Source: Syngnathus acus (Eukaryota; Chordata; Actinopteri; Syngnathiformes; Syngnathidae). From it: a stretch of DNA of 64,000 nucleotides. Below the pieces are notes generated by a model. It was not told where the DNA came from and made no database searches. It was given only the letters and a program-made list of their open reading frames with translations. The stretch is from contig NC_051095.1 of NCBI RefSeq assembly GCF_901709675.1, positions 21,639,956-21,703,955 of the forward strand. Direction: 5' to 3'. This document shows positions 26,527 to 38,971 of the stretch, one piece after another. Numbering within the stretch: position 1 is the stretch's first letter; every line of letters starts with the position of its first letter. The position numbers were made by a program, and so were the translations under genes.

Positions 26527-26768
26527 CCGTATTTTCTGCACTATAAGGCGCACCTAAAAACCTCCAATTTTCTCAAAAGCCGACAGTGCGCCTTATAATC
26601 AGGTGCGCCTTATATATGGACCAATATTGAGCCACTACAGCAGGCGTGTCCAAAGTCCGGCCCGCGAGCCAAATGTATATATCTTATATATGGACAAAGT
26701 TTTAAAATGGGCCATTCATTGAAGGTGCGCCTTATAATCCGGTGCACCTTATAGTGCAGAAAATACGG
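26527..26768 (+). mobile_element. Palindromic-ended MITE (CCGTATTTT family), copy 1
   Basis: The ends are long inverted repeats: CCGTATTTTCTGCACTATAA on the left, and a right end whose reverse complement is CCGTATTTTCTGCACTATAA. TA lies directly outside both ends, consistent with a TA target duplication. AGGCGCACC-type words recur through the element. A GGCGTGTCCAAAGTCCGGCC block at about 26642-26680 is the end of an unrelated hAT family and looks like a nested insertion remnant. A second copy lies at 36085-36462. Confidence 0.75.
26640..26682 (+). mobile_element. Nested hAT terminus inside a MITE
   Basis: CAGGCGTGTCCAAAGTCCGG followed by CCCGCGAGCC matches the 5' terminus of the hAT family also seen at 53508. 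It interrupts the central part of the element at 26527-26768. Only one end is present, so it is a truncated or rearranged nested insertion. Confidence 0.5.
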
Positions 26769-26770
26769 TA

Positions 26771-27410
26771 GGTTTCCATTTCAGTGATCTGCTGTTGAGA
26801 CGTTTTGTGTAGCCTGCACAAAAAAATGTGTGATAACGTGTGAATGTTTGTCTTTTTGTGGTGGATTAAAAAAAAAAAAAAAGAGTATAAAATTATCATA
26901 TAGAATGTTCTTGATTTTGCAAATGAAGGCTCTGACACCTAAAATTGTTGTTGGTTTTAGAATTAGCACTTTTCAGACAGACATTACATCCTTCTAATTT
27001 ACATTTTGATTTGTGTATATGAAGTCATTTTTCTTTTCTTCTGACTTTCTGTCAGTTGCATAATTAAAGTGTCAAACATACCTATTCACTTCTTGAGAAA
27101 TTAGCCTACTAGATTCAAATGAGGTATTACATGGATTTTGTACTTGAGGACTGACATGTTCAAATTAATTTAATGTCAAGTCCAAGTCATTTGAGACAAC
27201 CAAATGTTCGAGTTATTGTTAACTGGAACATCATGGGATTTATCTGGGGTAAGTCAAGGACCTCTTAGATTTCAACTGTAATAAACAAACGTATGTCCAC
27301 CAAAAATATTTAGCTCTCTCAAAAAATGCTTGTCAGAACAATTGAGTGAAACATTCATCACCTCATCAACTGATGGGAGGTATTACACAAACAGCAATTT
27401 TGATTAATTA

Positions 27411-27411
<1 letters not shown>
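26771..27411. other. Intergenic stretch without recognised genes
   Basis: It contains an A-run at 26868-26882. Nothing was recognised. Confidence 0.4.
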
Positions 27412-27450
<39 letters not shown>

Positions 27451-27490
27451 CACACATACACACACGCATACACACACGCATACACACACG

Positions 27491-27580
<90 letters not shown>
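27412..27580. repeat. (CA)n microsatellite with an internal 12-bp minisatellite
   Basis: A CA run of about 169 bp. At 27466, 27478 and 27490 the word GCATACACACAC recurs with an exact 12-bp period, a higher-order repeat grown inside the dinucleotide run. Confidence 0.97.
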
Positions 27581-27584
<4 letters not shown>

Positions 27585-29133
27585 ACGACAGTAGATGAAA
27601 ACAGTACAACTGGTCTCAGTGGTGTATTTGACATGCAAAATGAAAAATTCTCCTGAGCACATCAGACAAGTGAAGCGCTGTGATAAAGGCAAAGCCTGAA
27701 GGCAACACAGTCTAAAGGCAAGAGCGAGCAGAGGAAGAAAGCAAGACGGTGTCCGTGCTATGTCTGCAATAAAACTATAAAGATGCTGTACCCTGACGAA
27801 AACCTATTGATTATTTTGGTTTAACTTGAAGCAACCTTGGATGGTTAAACCCCCTAAACCACTGAGCGGAAAAAAATTGCGAGTGTTTTCGAGACCAGCA
27901 AACATTGTGTTCTTGTACGGTTCCGTTCAAGGTCGCAAACATTCGCCAAACGGTTACTAGACCTTCAGTAGACGTTCGCCTGTACTTATCTTTTCCAGAT
28001 TTCCTTGGACAATGAAAAACTATGTAAGCGGTTGGCAAACTTTTTGCAAAGATTTGCAACCTTGAACGCACGCACACAAACTCTGATGTGAATGTGACAT
28101 TCACTGCCTTTGAAAACACAGTAATAGCATGTTTGCTCTAGCTGAAAATGTTAGTGTGCGTTGAGTGTTTTTTCAAAAGGTTTCTTATTCACTGGATAAA
28201 CTATAAAATAAAATGAAAGGGTCAATTAATGCACTGTATAAAAGATTTGATTTGTTGGGGTTTCCTGCGTATTTGTGGCCGTGGAGAATTTTGCCCCTAT
28301 CCCAGCCTATCGACCATTCAATAGAAACAATCATTTATTGAAATAAATGAAAGCAAACTAAGATATAAATAAAAATGACCCTCGGTACAATGTCGCTGCA
28401 CTGAAGACTTAGGTAAAGGAGTGTAAATATGACTCACCCATAAAGCACAGCATAGTAATATATAAACCCACTTTTTATGCCTGTCACTAATGGGGCCATG
28501 CTATATGAATATGGCACTTGAAGCATTCACCCGTAGCCATTCTTTTCAAATGAGTGCCTCGAAATATACACATTTGGATGCACATGGCGACACAAGCTGA
28601 AAAACTCCATGCGCTACACTTTAAAGCATGGAAGACATTTCAGTTCAGATGATGCTGGAGGCCTGATAGTAAGACATAGCTTACCCCCAACCGAGCAGGC
28701 ATGACTTCGCCTGAGTCTTACAACCAGTCTCATTGATTTACTCATTATCTTCTTCACAGGCGATCATTCTGTTGGGAATCGCAGGACATCACTTTACTCC
28801 TTTCCTTTCTGTTGCAAAAGAGTTCTTGATCACAGCAAACCTTACAAAAGATCAGATCACTCAAAGTGCTCCAGTTGAGCTGGATAGATCATTTACATTT
28901 TACCACTTGACTTGTTGAGATCCTCAACCATTTTATAAACATAGTCGAATATAATAGGCTCCGTATTAAAAGTAATAATGCGTCTGTTCACGCGAGCCAC
29001 ATTTCAGTTTTTCTTTCATTCATTTGTTCAATTATTAAAGAACACATTTATAGAGTTGTTAGTTAATTTTGAATTAGAGGATGAAGTCGAGTATCATTAG
29101 TACCAAAATGAAGATGAAGAGTCCATAAGCAGC
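27581..29133. other. Intergenic stretch without recognised genes
   Basis: No splice-supported frame. AT-rich apart from small patches; nothing was recognised. Confidence 0.4.
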
Positions 29134-29345
29134 CAGCTCCAGGACCAGTACGAATTCTTTGAGATGTTGGACATACAAGCGTACAACGCCTTTGTCATCT
29201 GGATGGGATTGAACACAAGTGGAACAGGGAGAAGCTCCAGAGGAGATGCCTCTTCCTCGAGGAACTGGGAAAGGCACTGGTGATACTGCAAACAGTGCCC
29301 CATTTCCCAGATCTGCAGAACCACTATCTGCCGAGCCTGAAGTAA
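29134..29345 (+). pseudogene. piggyBac-type transposase C-terminal fragment, frameshifted
   Basis: The plus strand encodes FEMLDIQAYNAFVIW in one frame. After a shift near 29214 it encodes KWNREKLQRRCLFLEELGKA, then LVILQTVPHFPDLQNHYLP and a TAA. This is the end of the catalytic region of piggyBac (DDE_Tnp_1_7) transposases, where a hydrophobic segment ending in NAYVIW is followed by a basic linker and RR-FLE-LGKALV (family knowledge). Only about 70 residues of a roughly 550-residue protein remain. Minus-strand frames over the same bases, including a hydrophobic-tailed one, are shadows of it. The frameshift and the missing catalytic parts make it non-functional. Confidence 0.65.
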
Positions 29346-32104
29346 GTGTGCTATGCTCTCGCACTAAATTGCTGACATTTAAATAAACGTGTTTTTCAAG
29401 ATCGTCACTCCACAAGAAATATTAACGTTAAGGGAAACCAGTTTCTTTTTTCAAGTACAATGTGTGTTCAGGGAATCAAAGACAAAAATGTAAAAATGCA
29501 TGCATTATCTCTTTGTGGAAAAAAGAGCGACCGATTGGTGGAATAATAATCCATCCAGTATTTGAACCAGTTATCCCAACAAGCCCCAAAAACTTTAATG
29601 AATAAAACAAGCCACCTTGTGCAGAACAAAGGTTTTAGTGACCGTTTTTTTTTTTTTTTTAGCAAGCCCAATCAAACTGGATGCTGCCTGTTTGAAGAAA
29701 CCGCAGCAGTGCACCAAAGAGTCAAACTACTGTACGGATATCTGTGGGCATCAATCATCAATAGATCAATATAATTAGTCCATCAATAATTTCAATGTCT
29801 GCAATGTCCTTTAGAATGGCTGAGGCTAATTTGATTGACAAGCCCTTGAGCTAACCCTACTCTACTATTCCTTTCTTTACTGTTCAATCTTTTTTACATC
29901 TTTCTGATTTGTTTATTTTGTCAGAAATATTGCACACATAAATCGTAAGACTCGGGCTGACGTGAGATTCTTTTGTTTGTGCTGATGGTATTAAGAGTCA
30001 GCACAAATCACATCAGGAAGGAAATGTGTCAACGTGGAATAATTGGAATTATGCAAATGGTAACAAAGTTGCACTTTGTAATAATACTATATTTATTCAA
30101 GTTTCTTTTTTTTCAAATCATCTTACACATGATCCTACTTTTCCGCTTGTTTGTAATAGAAAATGTGCGCAATTTTCTCACCACCTAATGTTTCTTTTAT
30201 TGTATCAACATGTAAATATAGGGGCATGAAAAGTAAAGAGTGATTTTTATTGAAATTCTATTTAAATTTCTTTGAAGACCAGTTTTTATTATATGGCTCT
30301 CGACTGATTGTATTGTTATTGTTTAACTAGTTTGTGGGTTAATTTACATTTGACTCTTTGTGGTTGTCCCATTGTCATATGTACAGCTCCAGCTGTTGTG
30401 AAATACACAAAAGTTATATTGTATTGTATTGGTTTTAAAAAATGAGAAGGGAAAACAAGTTAAAGCACCAAAGAAGCTTTCCATGCATATGTGTTGATTT
30501 CTCAGAGGAGGATCGGGAGGCCCTCTTTTTCTCCCTTCTAATTCGATCCACTCCTGCGCAGCTGTAAAGTTCTCTGCTGAAGAGCCTGAAGAGAAATCCA
30601 TACACGTCGCTGTCTGGCCATTGATATTCTCCTTACTGCCCTGTTTTCCTCAACACCTCCATCATCCCATCTTTCCCTCTCTTGTTTTGGCTTTCTTCGT
30701 CGGTCCGTAGTGGCCAATCCATCCTCGTGCCCTACACTGGCCTGGTCAGGACATCCAATATCCCATACATTCACACTTTCTCTCCCATGGCGACATGTAA
30801 CCAACTAAGTCCCGTTCTTCTCTCCTCCAAGCTCTTATCCATCTTTATTCCTCAACTTTTGTCTCATCGACCTCTGTGCGGTGATGTGTCTAATTTGTCT
30901 TGTGGCTTTTTGCATAGGCTGGAGTACTTCTCCCATATTTGCCCTTCAAAGGCATATAGAATACATTATGGAACTCACACCACCTCCACTTGAGACCTCC
31001 ACTTGGACTGACTAATCAGCAGAGTTGTATTTTCTGCTTTTCAAGCTTAGAATTAGAAGCAGTGAGTATGAATTAAAGGTTCTCAGTTCTAAGACCACAT
31101 GGAAAATATGGAAATTAGGATCGACAGCTGTCGATAGGAATGATAAATAATAATGATGAGAAGTGTTGAAAACTGAATAGTATAGAAATAGTAATGAGAA
31201 ATAATAATTATGAGAAGTGTTGAAAATTGCAGTCCAAAATTTAGTATGGACAACAATGTTCCTATGACAGTTAAAGTAGTGGTAAAAATGGTACACTAAA
31301 TAATACATGAAGAGTGAACAGCTGTTTTATTCAGAGTTAAGTATGTATGAACCTGTGTGGCTTCACTATCAGTAACAAGCCATTCCAGTATATCAAAAAG
31401 CACTCTGTTTTCCCCGGAAAAACATTGCATGCATAAATGAGATGACCTGATGATGTGGTCATATTGAGCTCATGCACCGTGTCATCACAACATCATCTTC
31501 CAAATGTCAAAATGCATGAAACTCAGGGGATTATGTGTAAAGACAAGCTAGACCGCAAAGCTAGAGATCAATACCTTGAAAAATACACATTCTAAATGAT
31601 TTAGATCCTTACGGAATTTCAAATACAAAGTGGCACAGCGACCAGGACCTGCTGCCTCCTATGTGTGTGCAAAGCAACCTGCTTACCCCAAGTGTGCCAC
31701 TTTGGATTGGTTTAAAAATGATAAATCCTTAGCCTCTCATGTCACCAAGGGGTGGGTGCAGGATCTCCAGATGATGAAGCCAGTGAAAAACAAGCTTGAA
31801 GCTCTAAATATAAAGTGTACAGTACATTTGCACTATTCTTGCAATATTGTTTACACGTTTTGATGTTTACTGTTAACAAGCAAGCCATAAATCATATCCA
31901 CTGTTGCTAAAATATTGTTGCATTCTTGTTTATTGATTTGATAATAAAGTGCAATTTTTACCTAATTTAACTGATCCTTGTTGGTAAAACACATTTAAAT
32001 AAGTTTAGTAAAAGGTCAACAAAGTGACAGGGGGGAAATGGATATTTATGACAAAATGTATTTTGTTGAAAGCGTTTGCGTCTGTGCTGTATAAGTTATT
32101 CTTA
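29346..32104. other. Intergenic stretch with few features
   Basis: It holds T-runs (29646-29660), an imperfect tandem duplication (31138-31231) and some balanced-composition sequence at 30480-30800 that yields open frames on both strands without clear splice signals. No gene was recognised. Confidence 0.4.
31138..31231. repeat. Imperfect tandem duplication
   Basis: GAATGATAAATAATAATGAT followed by GAGAAGTGTTGAAAACTGA recurs about 54 bp later as AATGAGAAATAATAATTATG and AGAAGTGTTGAAAATTGC. Two units only. Confidence 0.7.
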
Positions 32105-32375
32105 CTCTCGGTAGGAACGACCTATGTTAGAACTCCTTCCTGCACCTATGGTGTAAAAGAGTGGCGCTGAACGAGCTGCTCGGGGACCCTACAGTGTAAT
32201 GCTGGAGGTGGCAAGTGTTGTCCATGATGGATGTCACCTTGACCAATATTCTTTTCTTTCTTTCTGCTTCCTCCTCGACAGATTCCAGTTGGCAGTCAAG
32301 TCTCTTTCTATCTCTGTCTGTGATGCTTCCTCTGCAGCACACGATGTCATAAAACATTGCAGAGGTCACCAGAGT
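32105..32375 (-). pseudogene. LINE C-terminal fragment (Rex1/L2-like tail)
   Basis: On the minus strand a frame encodes ITDRDRKRLDCQLESVEEEA, then ERKKRILVKVTSIMDN, then SSFSATLLHHRCRKEF, and shortly after in another frame RSFLPR. The order (a coiled stretch, an ERR-LxKLxSIMDN block, a FS-RLLxPRC-type block, then RSFLP) is the familiar region downstream of the reverse transcriptase domain in fish LINEs. No RT core motif remains. The clade cannot be fixed from this piece. Confidence 0.5.
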
Positions 32376-33124
32376 GTCATAAACGGTCAGAGCAAGGACA
32401 ATGAAACATCGGCAAATACAAGTTTGTCTTAAAACAGATTACTGTACCTCAATTGCAATCCTGCCTCTTTACCCAATGCGAGTGGATTAATGGGCATTTG
32501 AAGTCCTTGTTGATGTTCTTGTTTGAAGTGAAATGAAGCTACCATGACAACACAGAAGAAGAAAAAGCAGCAACAGGAGCAGGAACCATGGCCCCCAGCT
32601 TTTGTTTTGCACAACAAAACAAGGGTTTAAAATTGTATTAATCCACCAGGATTGTAATTTAGGTTAAAATGCCCCATGGGATTCTAGCAAAGCGAATTTA
32701 AGGATAAAACAAAAAAATACAACATAGTTGTTAGCCAACGGCATACTCGTCCTCTGCCGGAGGCGCAGAGCAAGGTCCTCTCACAGCCTCCAGCTCTGTA
32801 TGTATTCTTTATTTAGTATTTTATGTTAAACTTATTAAGTGTGACAAGTATTTTGAATGACGGGAACATTGTGTGTATGTGTGTGTATGACAAGGTGGAG
32901 GCAGGGTTTTGGAACAACGTAATAGACATAATCCCCCAAATATATATATATATATGTATATATATTTTCACAAAAAGTCAACCTTGCGGAAATTCACCTA
33001 TTGTGAGGGGCCGCTTGGGATGTATCACCTGTGAAAAATGAGGAAATACTGTATTAGAAAATACTCGGTGCGATTCTATGGATGGTAAAAAAAAATTCGA
33101 AATAAAGAAAGTTAATGTGGATAT
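32376..33124. other. Intergenic stretch; short (TA)n
   Basis: An AT repeat lies at 32940-32967. Nothing else was recognised. Confidence 0.4.
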
Positions 33125-33318
33125 TGTGGCTTTAAACGTGTAGGGGTACACTTGCCTGACTTGCGTGCGGGCAGCGTGGGATCCATTTCCGCTCAATGGC
33201 GGTGTGCATGTTGGTGCGATTGGTTGATCGTCTCTATATGTGCCCTGCCACTGGCTTCCATAGGCTCCAGCACCCCTCACGACACTGAACAGTATAAGAG
33301 GCCTTGAAAATGGATGGA
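33125..33318 (+). repeat. Dispersed SINE-like fish repeat
   Basis: The words GCGGGCAGCGTGGGATCCAT, CGATTGGTTGATCGTCTCTA, TATGTGCCCTGCCACTGGC and CATAGGCTCCAGCACCCC, then GAAAATGGATGGATTG, match the order of the very common teleost repeat also present at 46010-46215 and 6630-6750. It ends in the typical GGATGG words. Confidence 0.6.
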
Positions 33319-33664
33319 TTGAAGAGAATACAAGAGAGTGTTGACAACCCCTGGTTTTCCAGACAATGGTCAAATAAATTGCTACATTTAACCTCGAAGC
33401 CTTGCACCCCCGATTGTGTGTGCATCCATGTGTGACTCATACCTTACCTAAGCAGACATAAAAGAAATACAAATAAAAAAATATAGTGGGCAATTTTATT
33501 TTTTATATAATTATTTTTACTCTCTCATTACATTATCACAACTTCTAAGCTTGGGAATTTGTACATTATTTTCAGAATCGTAAATATAGAAGAATAAAAT
33601 ACACATTTATTTAGATTAAAAATCATACAAACACATCATTTCCTTAAAATCCCGTTATCCTTAA

Positions 33665-33850
33665 AAGGTTGAAAACAACCCAATTTGGGTTAAAAATTGG
33701 ACCGACCCAGGATGTTGGGTCAAATTGTTTTTTTTCCAAAACTACCCATTTGTTTGCAGAAACAACTCAACAAATTGGGTTATTTTTTCGAAAACCAACC
33801 CAAACGTCCTGGGTTGGTCCAAGTTTTAACTCAGCAGTTTTAAGCGTGTA
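33665..33850. mobile_element. Small inverted-repeat element (AACCCA-rich MITE)
   Basis: The left arm GGGTTAAAAATTGGACCGAC followed by CCAGGATGTTGGGT is mirrored on the other strand of the right arm as GAGTTAAAACTTGGACCAAC followed by CCAGGACGTTTGGGT. The whole can fold into one long hairpin. It is non-coding. Confidence 0.65.
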
Positions 33851-34649
33851 GGGGAGTGCAGGAAGTATTGTAGACTACATAAATTAAATCTCAGATCAAA
33901 GTTGCGTGCTAACTGTTTGGCCCACACTTTAACAAATATCTAATCATTAGTTAACTTTCAAACTGAAAAGGCTGCAGCATGTTAAACAGAAACAGAATAC
34001 GCAGAGGATTTTGCACCATAGTGGTTTAGCTAGCTGACTGACATCTGATGTTCAAGGCAATGTGACACTAGCATGACTTTGAGTTCAGAGAAGAGACGTG
34101 ATGGTCTGGCTCGTGTTAAAAGCACAAGATACATCAAAACAACAACCCGACAGTGCTATTGGCATTTTCTCAGAGCAAACATGTTCAAAGCATATCAAGA
34201 ATAGCATCTTCATCTTTTTTTATATATTTATTTTATGTTGTTGCCGTGTCAAGCAAATTGCAACGAATCTATGCGTGTGTATGCCAAAACTCTATCAAGC
34301 ACAAAACAATCATCTCAAAAGTTGTAAGGCTTTGGAGAAAGTGTAAGAAGTAAACGCATCAATGTTGCTGTGACAGCATCTGGTGTTTGGTTCCCATATT
34401 CCTTTTTTTAGTGCAGACATTTGTTTGGTCCTGCTGCTCCAAACCCTCTTTTTCCCTCAGCAGCATCCCAGCGGGAAGGTTGGGAAGCGATAAAACCTCA
34501 AATTAATGTGTGGTATATTAATGTGTTTTTTACTGTGTGCATAAACTCTCACCTGGATAATGGATTGACTGGTTGTTCTGCAGTCAGAAGGTTATGGCTC
34601 ATGTTTGGTTACATTGCTTTAACTCAGCTACTGACACGGTGAACTTAGA
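33851..34649. other. Intergenic stretch without recognised genes
   Basis: Nothing was recognised apart from ordinary AT-rich sequence. Confidence 0.4.
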
Positions 34650-34985
34650 GTCAACTGTGCGCACGGGTGCCGTTTTCTTTCTTTTGGTATTTTGCTGGCA
34701 TTTTAAACCAAATTTGCAGGTATGCCTGGGGCGTGGCGGAATTACCAAGTGAGGTGTAGCGCATCAACCAAATTTACAAACGCCATTGCCCCTGCTCGAA
34801 AATGACGATGCACCTGCTTTTACGCCAAGCGTGTCTACTTTCTGTCACCAAATTCTCAGGCGCTTTGGGGGTGCTACAACTCCATGCGCCGGAATGCTCA
34901 GAGAGGCGCAACATGGCCGCAACATGACAGATTGCGTCGGCACGAAAATTAATTTGTGCCCATTTTTAATCCAAGCAAAATAGGG
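34650..34985 (-). repeat. GC-richer repeat remnant, possibly paired with 25385-25670
   Basis: The reverse strand contains GAATTTGGTGACAGAAAGTA and CACACCTC-type words in the same order as 25385-25670. The plus strand begins TGTGCGCACGGGTGCCGTTT and ends AATTTGTGCCCATTTTTAAT. It looks like a decayed fish DNA-transposon. Low certainty. Confidence 0.3.
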
Positions 34986-36084
34986 CCTAGCGGTTTTGTT
35001 TTGAAGCCATAATATACTGTATAATAGCTCACATTATTTATAGCAGTTTTATTGCATAAATTTGTACGCATGCACAAATTAGCATTACAAAACATGTTCC
35101 AACATGTTATAATGCAGATTATTCTAATATAGAGTCCAACCTAACTCCACCATCACATTTGGCAGTATAACACAAAATCTAATTGAGCTGCTACCATTTC
35201 TTTCAAATGTAATTAGACTTTGTGAGTACTGATGGCACAAATGTGGGACCTGTAGAAAAGAGTCCATTGAAATTCTGCACAAGATCATCCATCATTTTAT
35301 TTTAGAACCTCCACAAAAACGTCCCGCATCTGCCTTTGAGAAAGGGGTGCATCTCATAATTACTGATGTAGAGCCAATTTGCGTCGAGCATGTCTCTCAG
35401 CGGATAATGATAATGATTATAATTGCTTGAAGCGTTTGCTTCATGCAGTAAAAGCAATAATGTTCACTTAGATCTCTGATAATAAAGGCTTTAGCCCAGC
35501 TCTTGGCCTCCTCCAAGCTGTTGTAAAGCGACTGGAGGTGAATAGTCATTAGAGGAATTGAAATGCAGGGGTAAATACGTGAAGCTTTCTGTTCTGCTTC
35601 CTGTCTCTTTTTCTCAGTCCCTGGATGGGGCACCACGTTCTGATCAAAGACTGACACTGATTCATTGTGAACTATCAAAGAGAAGAGTCAGAGCACTCTG
35701 TGACGACTGAACGTCGACATGTTATCAATTTCAGTCATTCCGCAATTGGCTGTCGCCTCACAGGTGTTTTACAGACTGTGATCACCGTAGAACCCGTTTT
35801 ATTGATCGTGAGGGACAATTCTTGCATTTTTCATGAGGGGAAAAGACATTTTGTGATCAAGAGGGGCTCTGGCTCCAATTGACTTACTGCCTTGAAGCTT
35901 CCCTTTTGGAGATGCGACAGCTATGTGTCTCTCGTTCAATGGTTGGAAAAAAAATAGTTGGAAAAAATGCTGTTGTCATGTGTCCTGTCCTTGTTCCCTT
36001 GTGTTCTGCAATACCATTAGAACACCTGGACAGCAGAAAGGGAATGATCCAATAAAATGATTTAATTCAGTGGGATGGAATCTA
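34986..36084. other. Intergenic stretch without recognised genes
   Basis: AT-rich. A tract at 35150-35290 has homeodomain-like ATTA words but no other support for function. Confidence 0.35.
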
Positions 36085-36462
36085 CCGTATTTTCCGCACT
36101 ATAATGTGCACCGGATTATAAGGCGCACCTTCAATGAATGGCCCATTTTAAAACTTTGTCCATATATAAGGCGCACCGGATTATAAAGCGCATAGAATAA
36201 TTAACTCAACGTTGCTCAAACGTTAATGCAATCACAATATAGTAACACTCGAAATAGTGAAAACAATAACAATATATCAATAACTCAACGTTGCTCAAAC
36301 GTTAATATCACACAACACACAAAATAAACACGTAAAGCTTACTTTAATAAATTAGTCCTCATCCACGAATCCATATTGGTCCATATATAAGGCGCACCGG
36401 ATTATAAGGCGCACTGTCAGCTTGGAGGTTTTTAGGTGCGCCTTATAGTGCAGAACATACGG
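36085..36462 (-). mobile_element. Palindromic-ended MITE (CCGTATTTT family), copy 2
   Basis: The ends are CCGTATTTTCCGCACTATAA on the left and, reverse-complemented from the right, CCGTATGTTCTGCACTATAA. TA flanks both sides, as at copy 1. The interior is longer than in copy 1 and carries an exact 26-bp direct repeat (36202-36227 and 36281-36306, core ACTCAACGTTGCTCAAACG). GGCGCACC words are scattered at both ends. No transposase. Confidence 0.75.
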
Positions 36463-38971
36463 TAAATACCTACCAGTCATATCATTACAAAAATACTAAT
36501 TCCTCAATATTCTTATTCCTATAATGACTATTGGCAATTATGGGGTAGCAAACACTGTTGATCTATGTCTGTCTGCCATGGGCAGAGACAATTGTTTTGG
36601 CTGTGATGTGACAATTTACCTGTAGGTGCCATGAATAAAACATTGTGAGTGATAGAGCAAGCACCTTGACAAGAGGGTCAGATGTCCAACTGCAGCCAGA
36701 GGATGGAGCAGAACCCCATCAGGAGAAGTGCGCTAAATCATAGCTGTTTGGTGGGAAAAACAAACAAACAGCAGGAGTAAGATAGTGTGGTTCATTGGGT
36801 GCAGATTTAAAGCGCTATGATCTTTATCCATGGGTAGGCAGCTACAGGGTAAGCCCTTGGACAATTACATCAATATTAGAGCTAATCATGCAATCGTACA
36901 CCATTGCCATGATCCCATTAGAACTTTCACGAGGTTACATTCACACTGCAGCGGAATTTGGATTTTTTGTTTTGCCCATATGCGACCTGGATCGGATTTT
37001 TCCTAAGACAGTCTGAATGGCTCCATTCAAATCTTTTTAAAAATCTGACCTGAGCCACTTTCATTTGGGGTCCTGGATCGAATACGTATGGGATTGTTTG
37101 ATATGCAACCGCAGGTGGGCAGACAGTCTGCTTGGGAGTTTTGTTTTGATTGTCTATGAATCTGCAAAGTTGTTTTGAGGAACAGTATTGACTTTATATT
37201 TGACATAAATTCAATCCTGCTTGAAATGTGAAGCATAAAGTGGACATTTGTGGTGATAGCACTAATTCAGCAACGTAGACGGTTCATTTCTTATGCAACG
37301 GAGTGGTATCATCTTAAGTGATGTCTACATGAAATCCCATGGAAAAGCCTTGCCTCATTCCCCAAAATACTTTATTTCCACCTCTTCCCGAATCGCTCCT
37401 CTGTGGATATTAGATAATAAAAAGATAAGCCCTGTGGCGCCTGCTCGCTGGACCCCATTCACTTCCACAAATACTATGCAGGTCACTTTGGGGACGCGTA
37501 TGTTCACACACCAGGCGGACTGAAGGTGCATTTAATTAAATGTAAAATGTGAATGCTTACACACACCCACACAAACGCACACAAGCACGCACGCACACAC
37601 ACACATATACAATCGAATTTCACCCCTAAAATCCGAATACATCAGACGTTTTTCATACTGTACTGTTTAAATAGAATGTTATGCTACTCTAAATACTTAA
37701 TAGGATCATGTCCTCTGTGTACCAGTGTAATATTCCAAATGAAAGCACTATCATATGAGTTGTACAACAGTATTCTTTGAATTCAATATCAAAATAAGAA
37801 GGATCAAAAGACACAAGCCAGGAAAATAATCATCAGTCTATCACACATCATTTTGACGTCTCTATTTTGTGCCAAAGGTTCTTTTTTAAAGTGAAGAAGT
37901 GACTTAATATTAAATACAATCGATACTAACACAAAATGCTAACAAAATCCCAATTACGACGGAATTAATTACGGGTAACTTCAACATGTAGACCGTGCAG
38001 AAAGTTAATAAATATGCAAATACATGTGTCTGCCAAAGAGTGCTAAGTGTGTTTCCAAATATGCAAATTTCATTGCTCAAAAATGAGCGGAGATGCAAAT
38101 ATGTGCCCTGTACAAGTTATTAAATAAATAAAGTGCATTCACAAACTGCTATCTTTGTTATGAACATGCTTTTCTATCTTATGCCGCTGGAAGAAGCTAA
38201 TAGAATGTTTTTGAAAAGCTGCATTCTGTGAGACTTCAAAAAACCCAAGGATATTTAAATATATTGTCATATGGTGAGAATATCATTGGATAGACAAGAT
38301 CAAGAATAAAATCAACTCATAATACATGATCTAGGCATGACCTGGTGTTAACATGTGAAAAGTTGAACCGACTTAACTCCTGTCCCCCAAATCTAGGCAC
38401 TAATATTTGTACCCTAATAAATTGCACTCACTGATTGTGGTCTTGTATGAATGAGCTAGAAGCGGTTCTGAAGTGTCTCTGCAGTTAACCAGGCCGCAAA
38501 GGAAGGATTTGGCAGCAAGGTTGAAGGAAAAAGGTAAAAAAAAAAGGAAAAAAAAAAACGCTCATTCGTCGAGGCAAGCCCATCACAGGTTCTGGAGACA
38601 CGCGGGCGTGGTCCACAATGCTTTGTGTTTAACAAATCTAGCTTTGAACTCTAATCAATGTTCAAGGATTCCAACATGACCATTGCATATTATAATTCTA
38701 AAATGTGACTCATATTCCAATAGATTAATCTATGGAAGTCACATGCAGAACAATATGGATCACAAAATGAAACACCAAAATGCAATCTCTCAAGGTTCTT
38801 CTCAAAATCACATACACATGCGGTTTGTCAGTTTTTTTAATGGTTGAATTCCGTACATTTCCTGACTTCTGCTGGTTGGGGGTTGGAATTCAGGCCCCCA
38901 ATCCAGGAACCACTGTGAGTTCAAAAAGGCGTTAGATAATTGTGTGCAGTATTCACTGCAATTATTGCTAC
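36463..38971. other. Intergenic stretch; degenerate CA patch
   Basis: A CA-rich patch lies at 37555-37606 and an A-rich patch at 38535-38560. No gene was recognised. Confidence 0.4.

Noticed and set aside
27455-27495. CRISPR-like regular repeats
   Set aside because: A 12-bp period within a CA microsatellite with no unique spacers; eukaryotic simple repeat.
27346-27692. Several Cys-Val/Thr-His frames
   Set aside because: Translation of the CA microsatellite.
29074-29415. A 113-codon minus-strand frame with hydrophobic C-terminus, and an overlapping minus-strand frame after a CTTACTTCAG acceptor
   Set aside because: Both are antisense to the piggyBac transposase remnant on the plus strand.
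30344-30804. Overlapping frames on both strands with a possible TCTTCAG acceptor
   Set aside because: No consistent exon phase, donor or recognisable protein.
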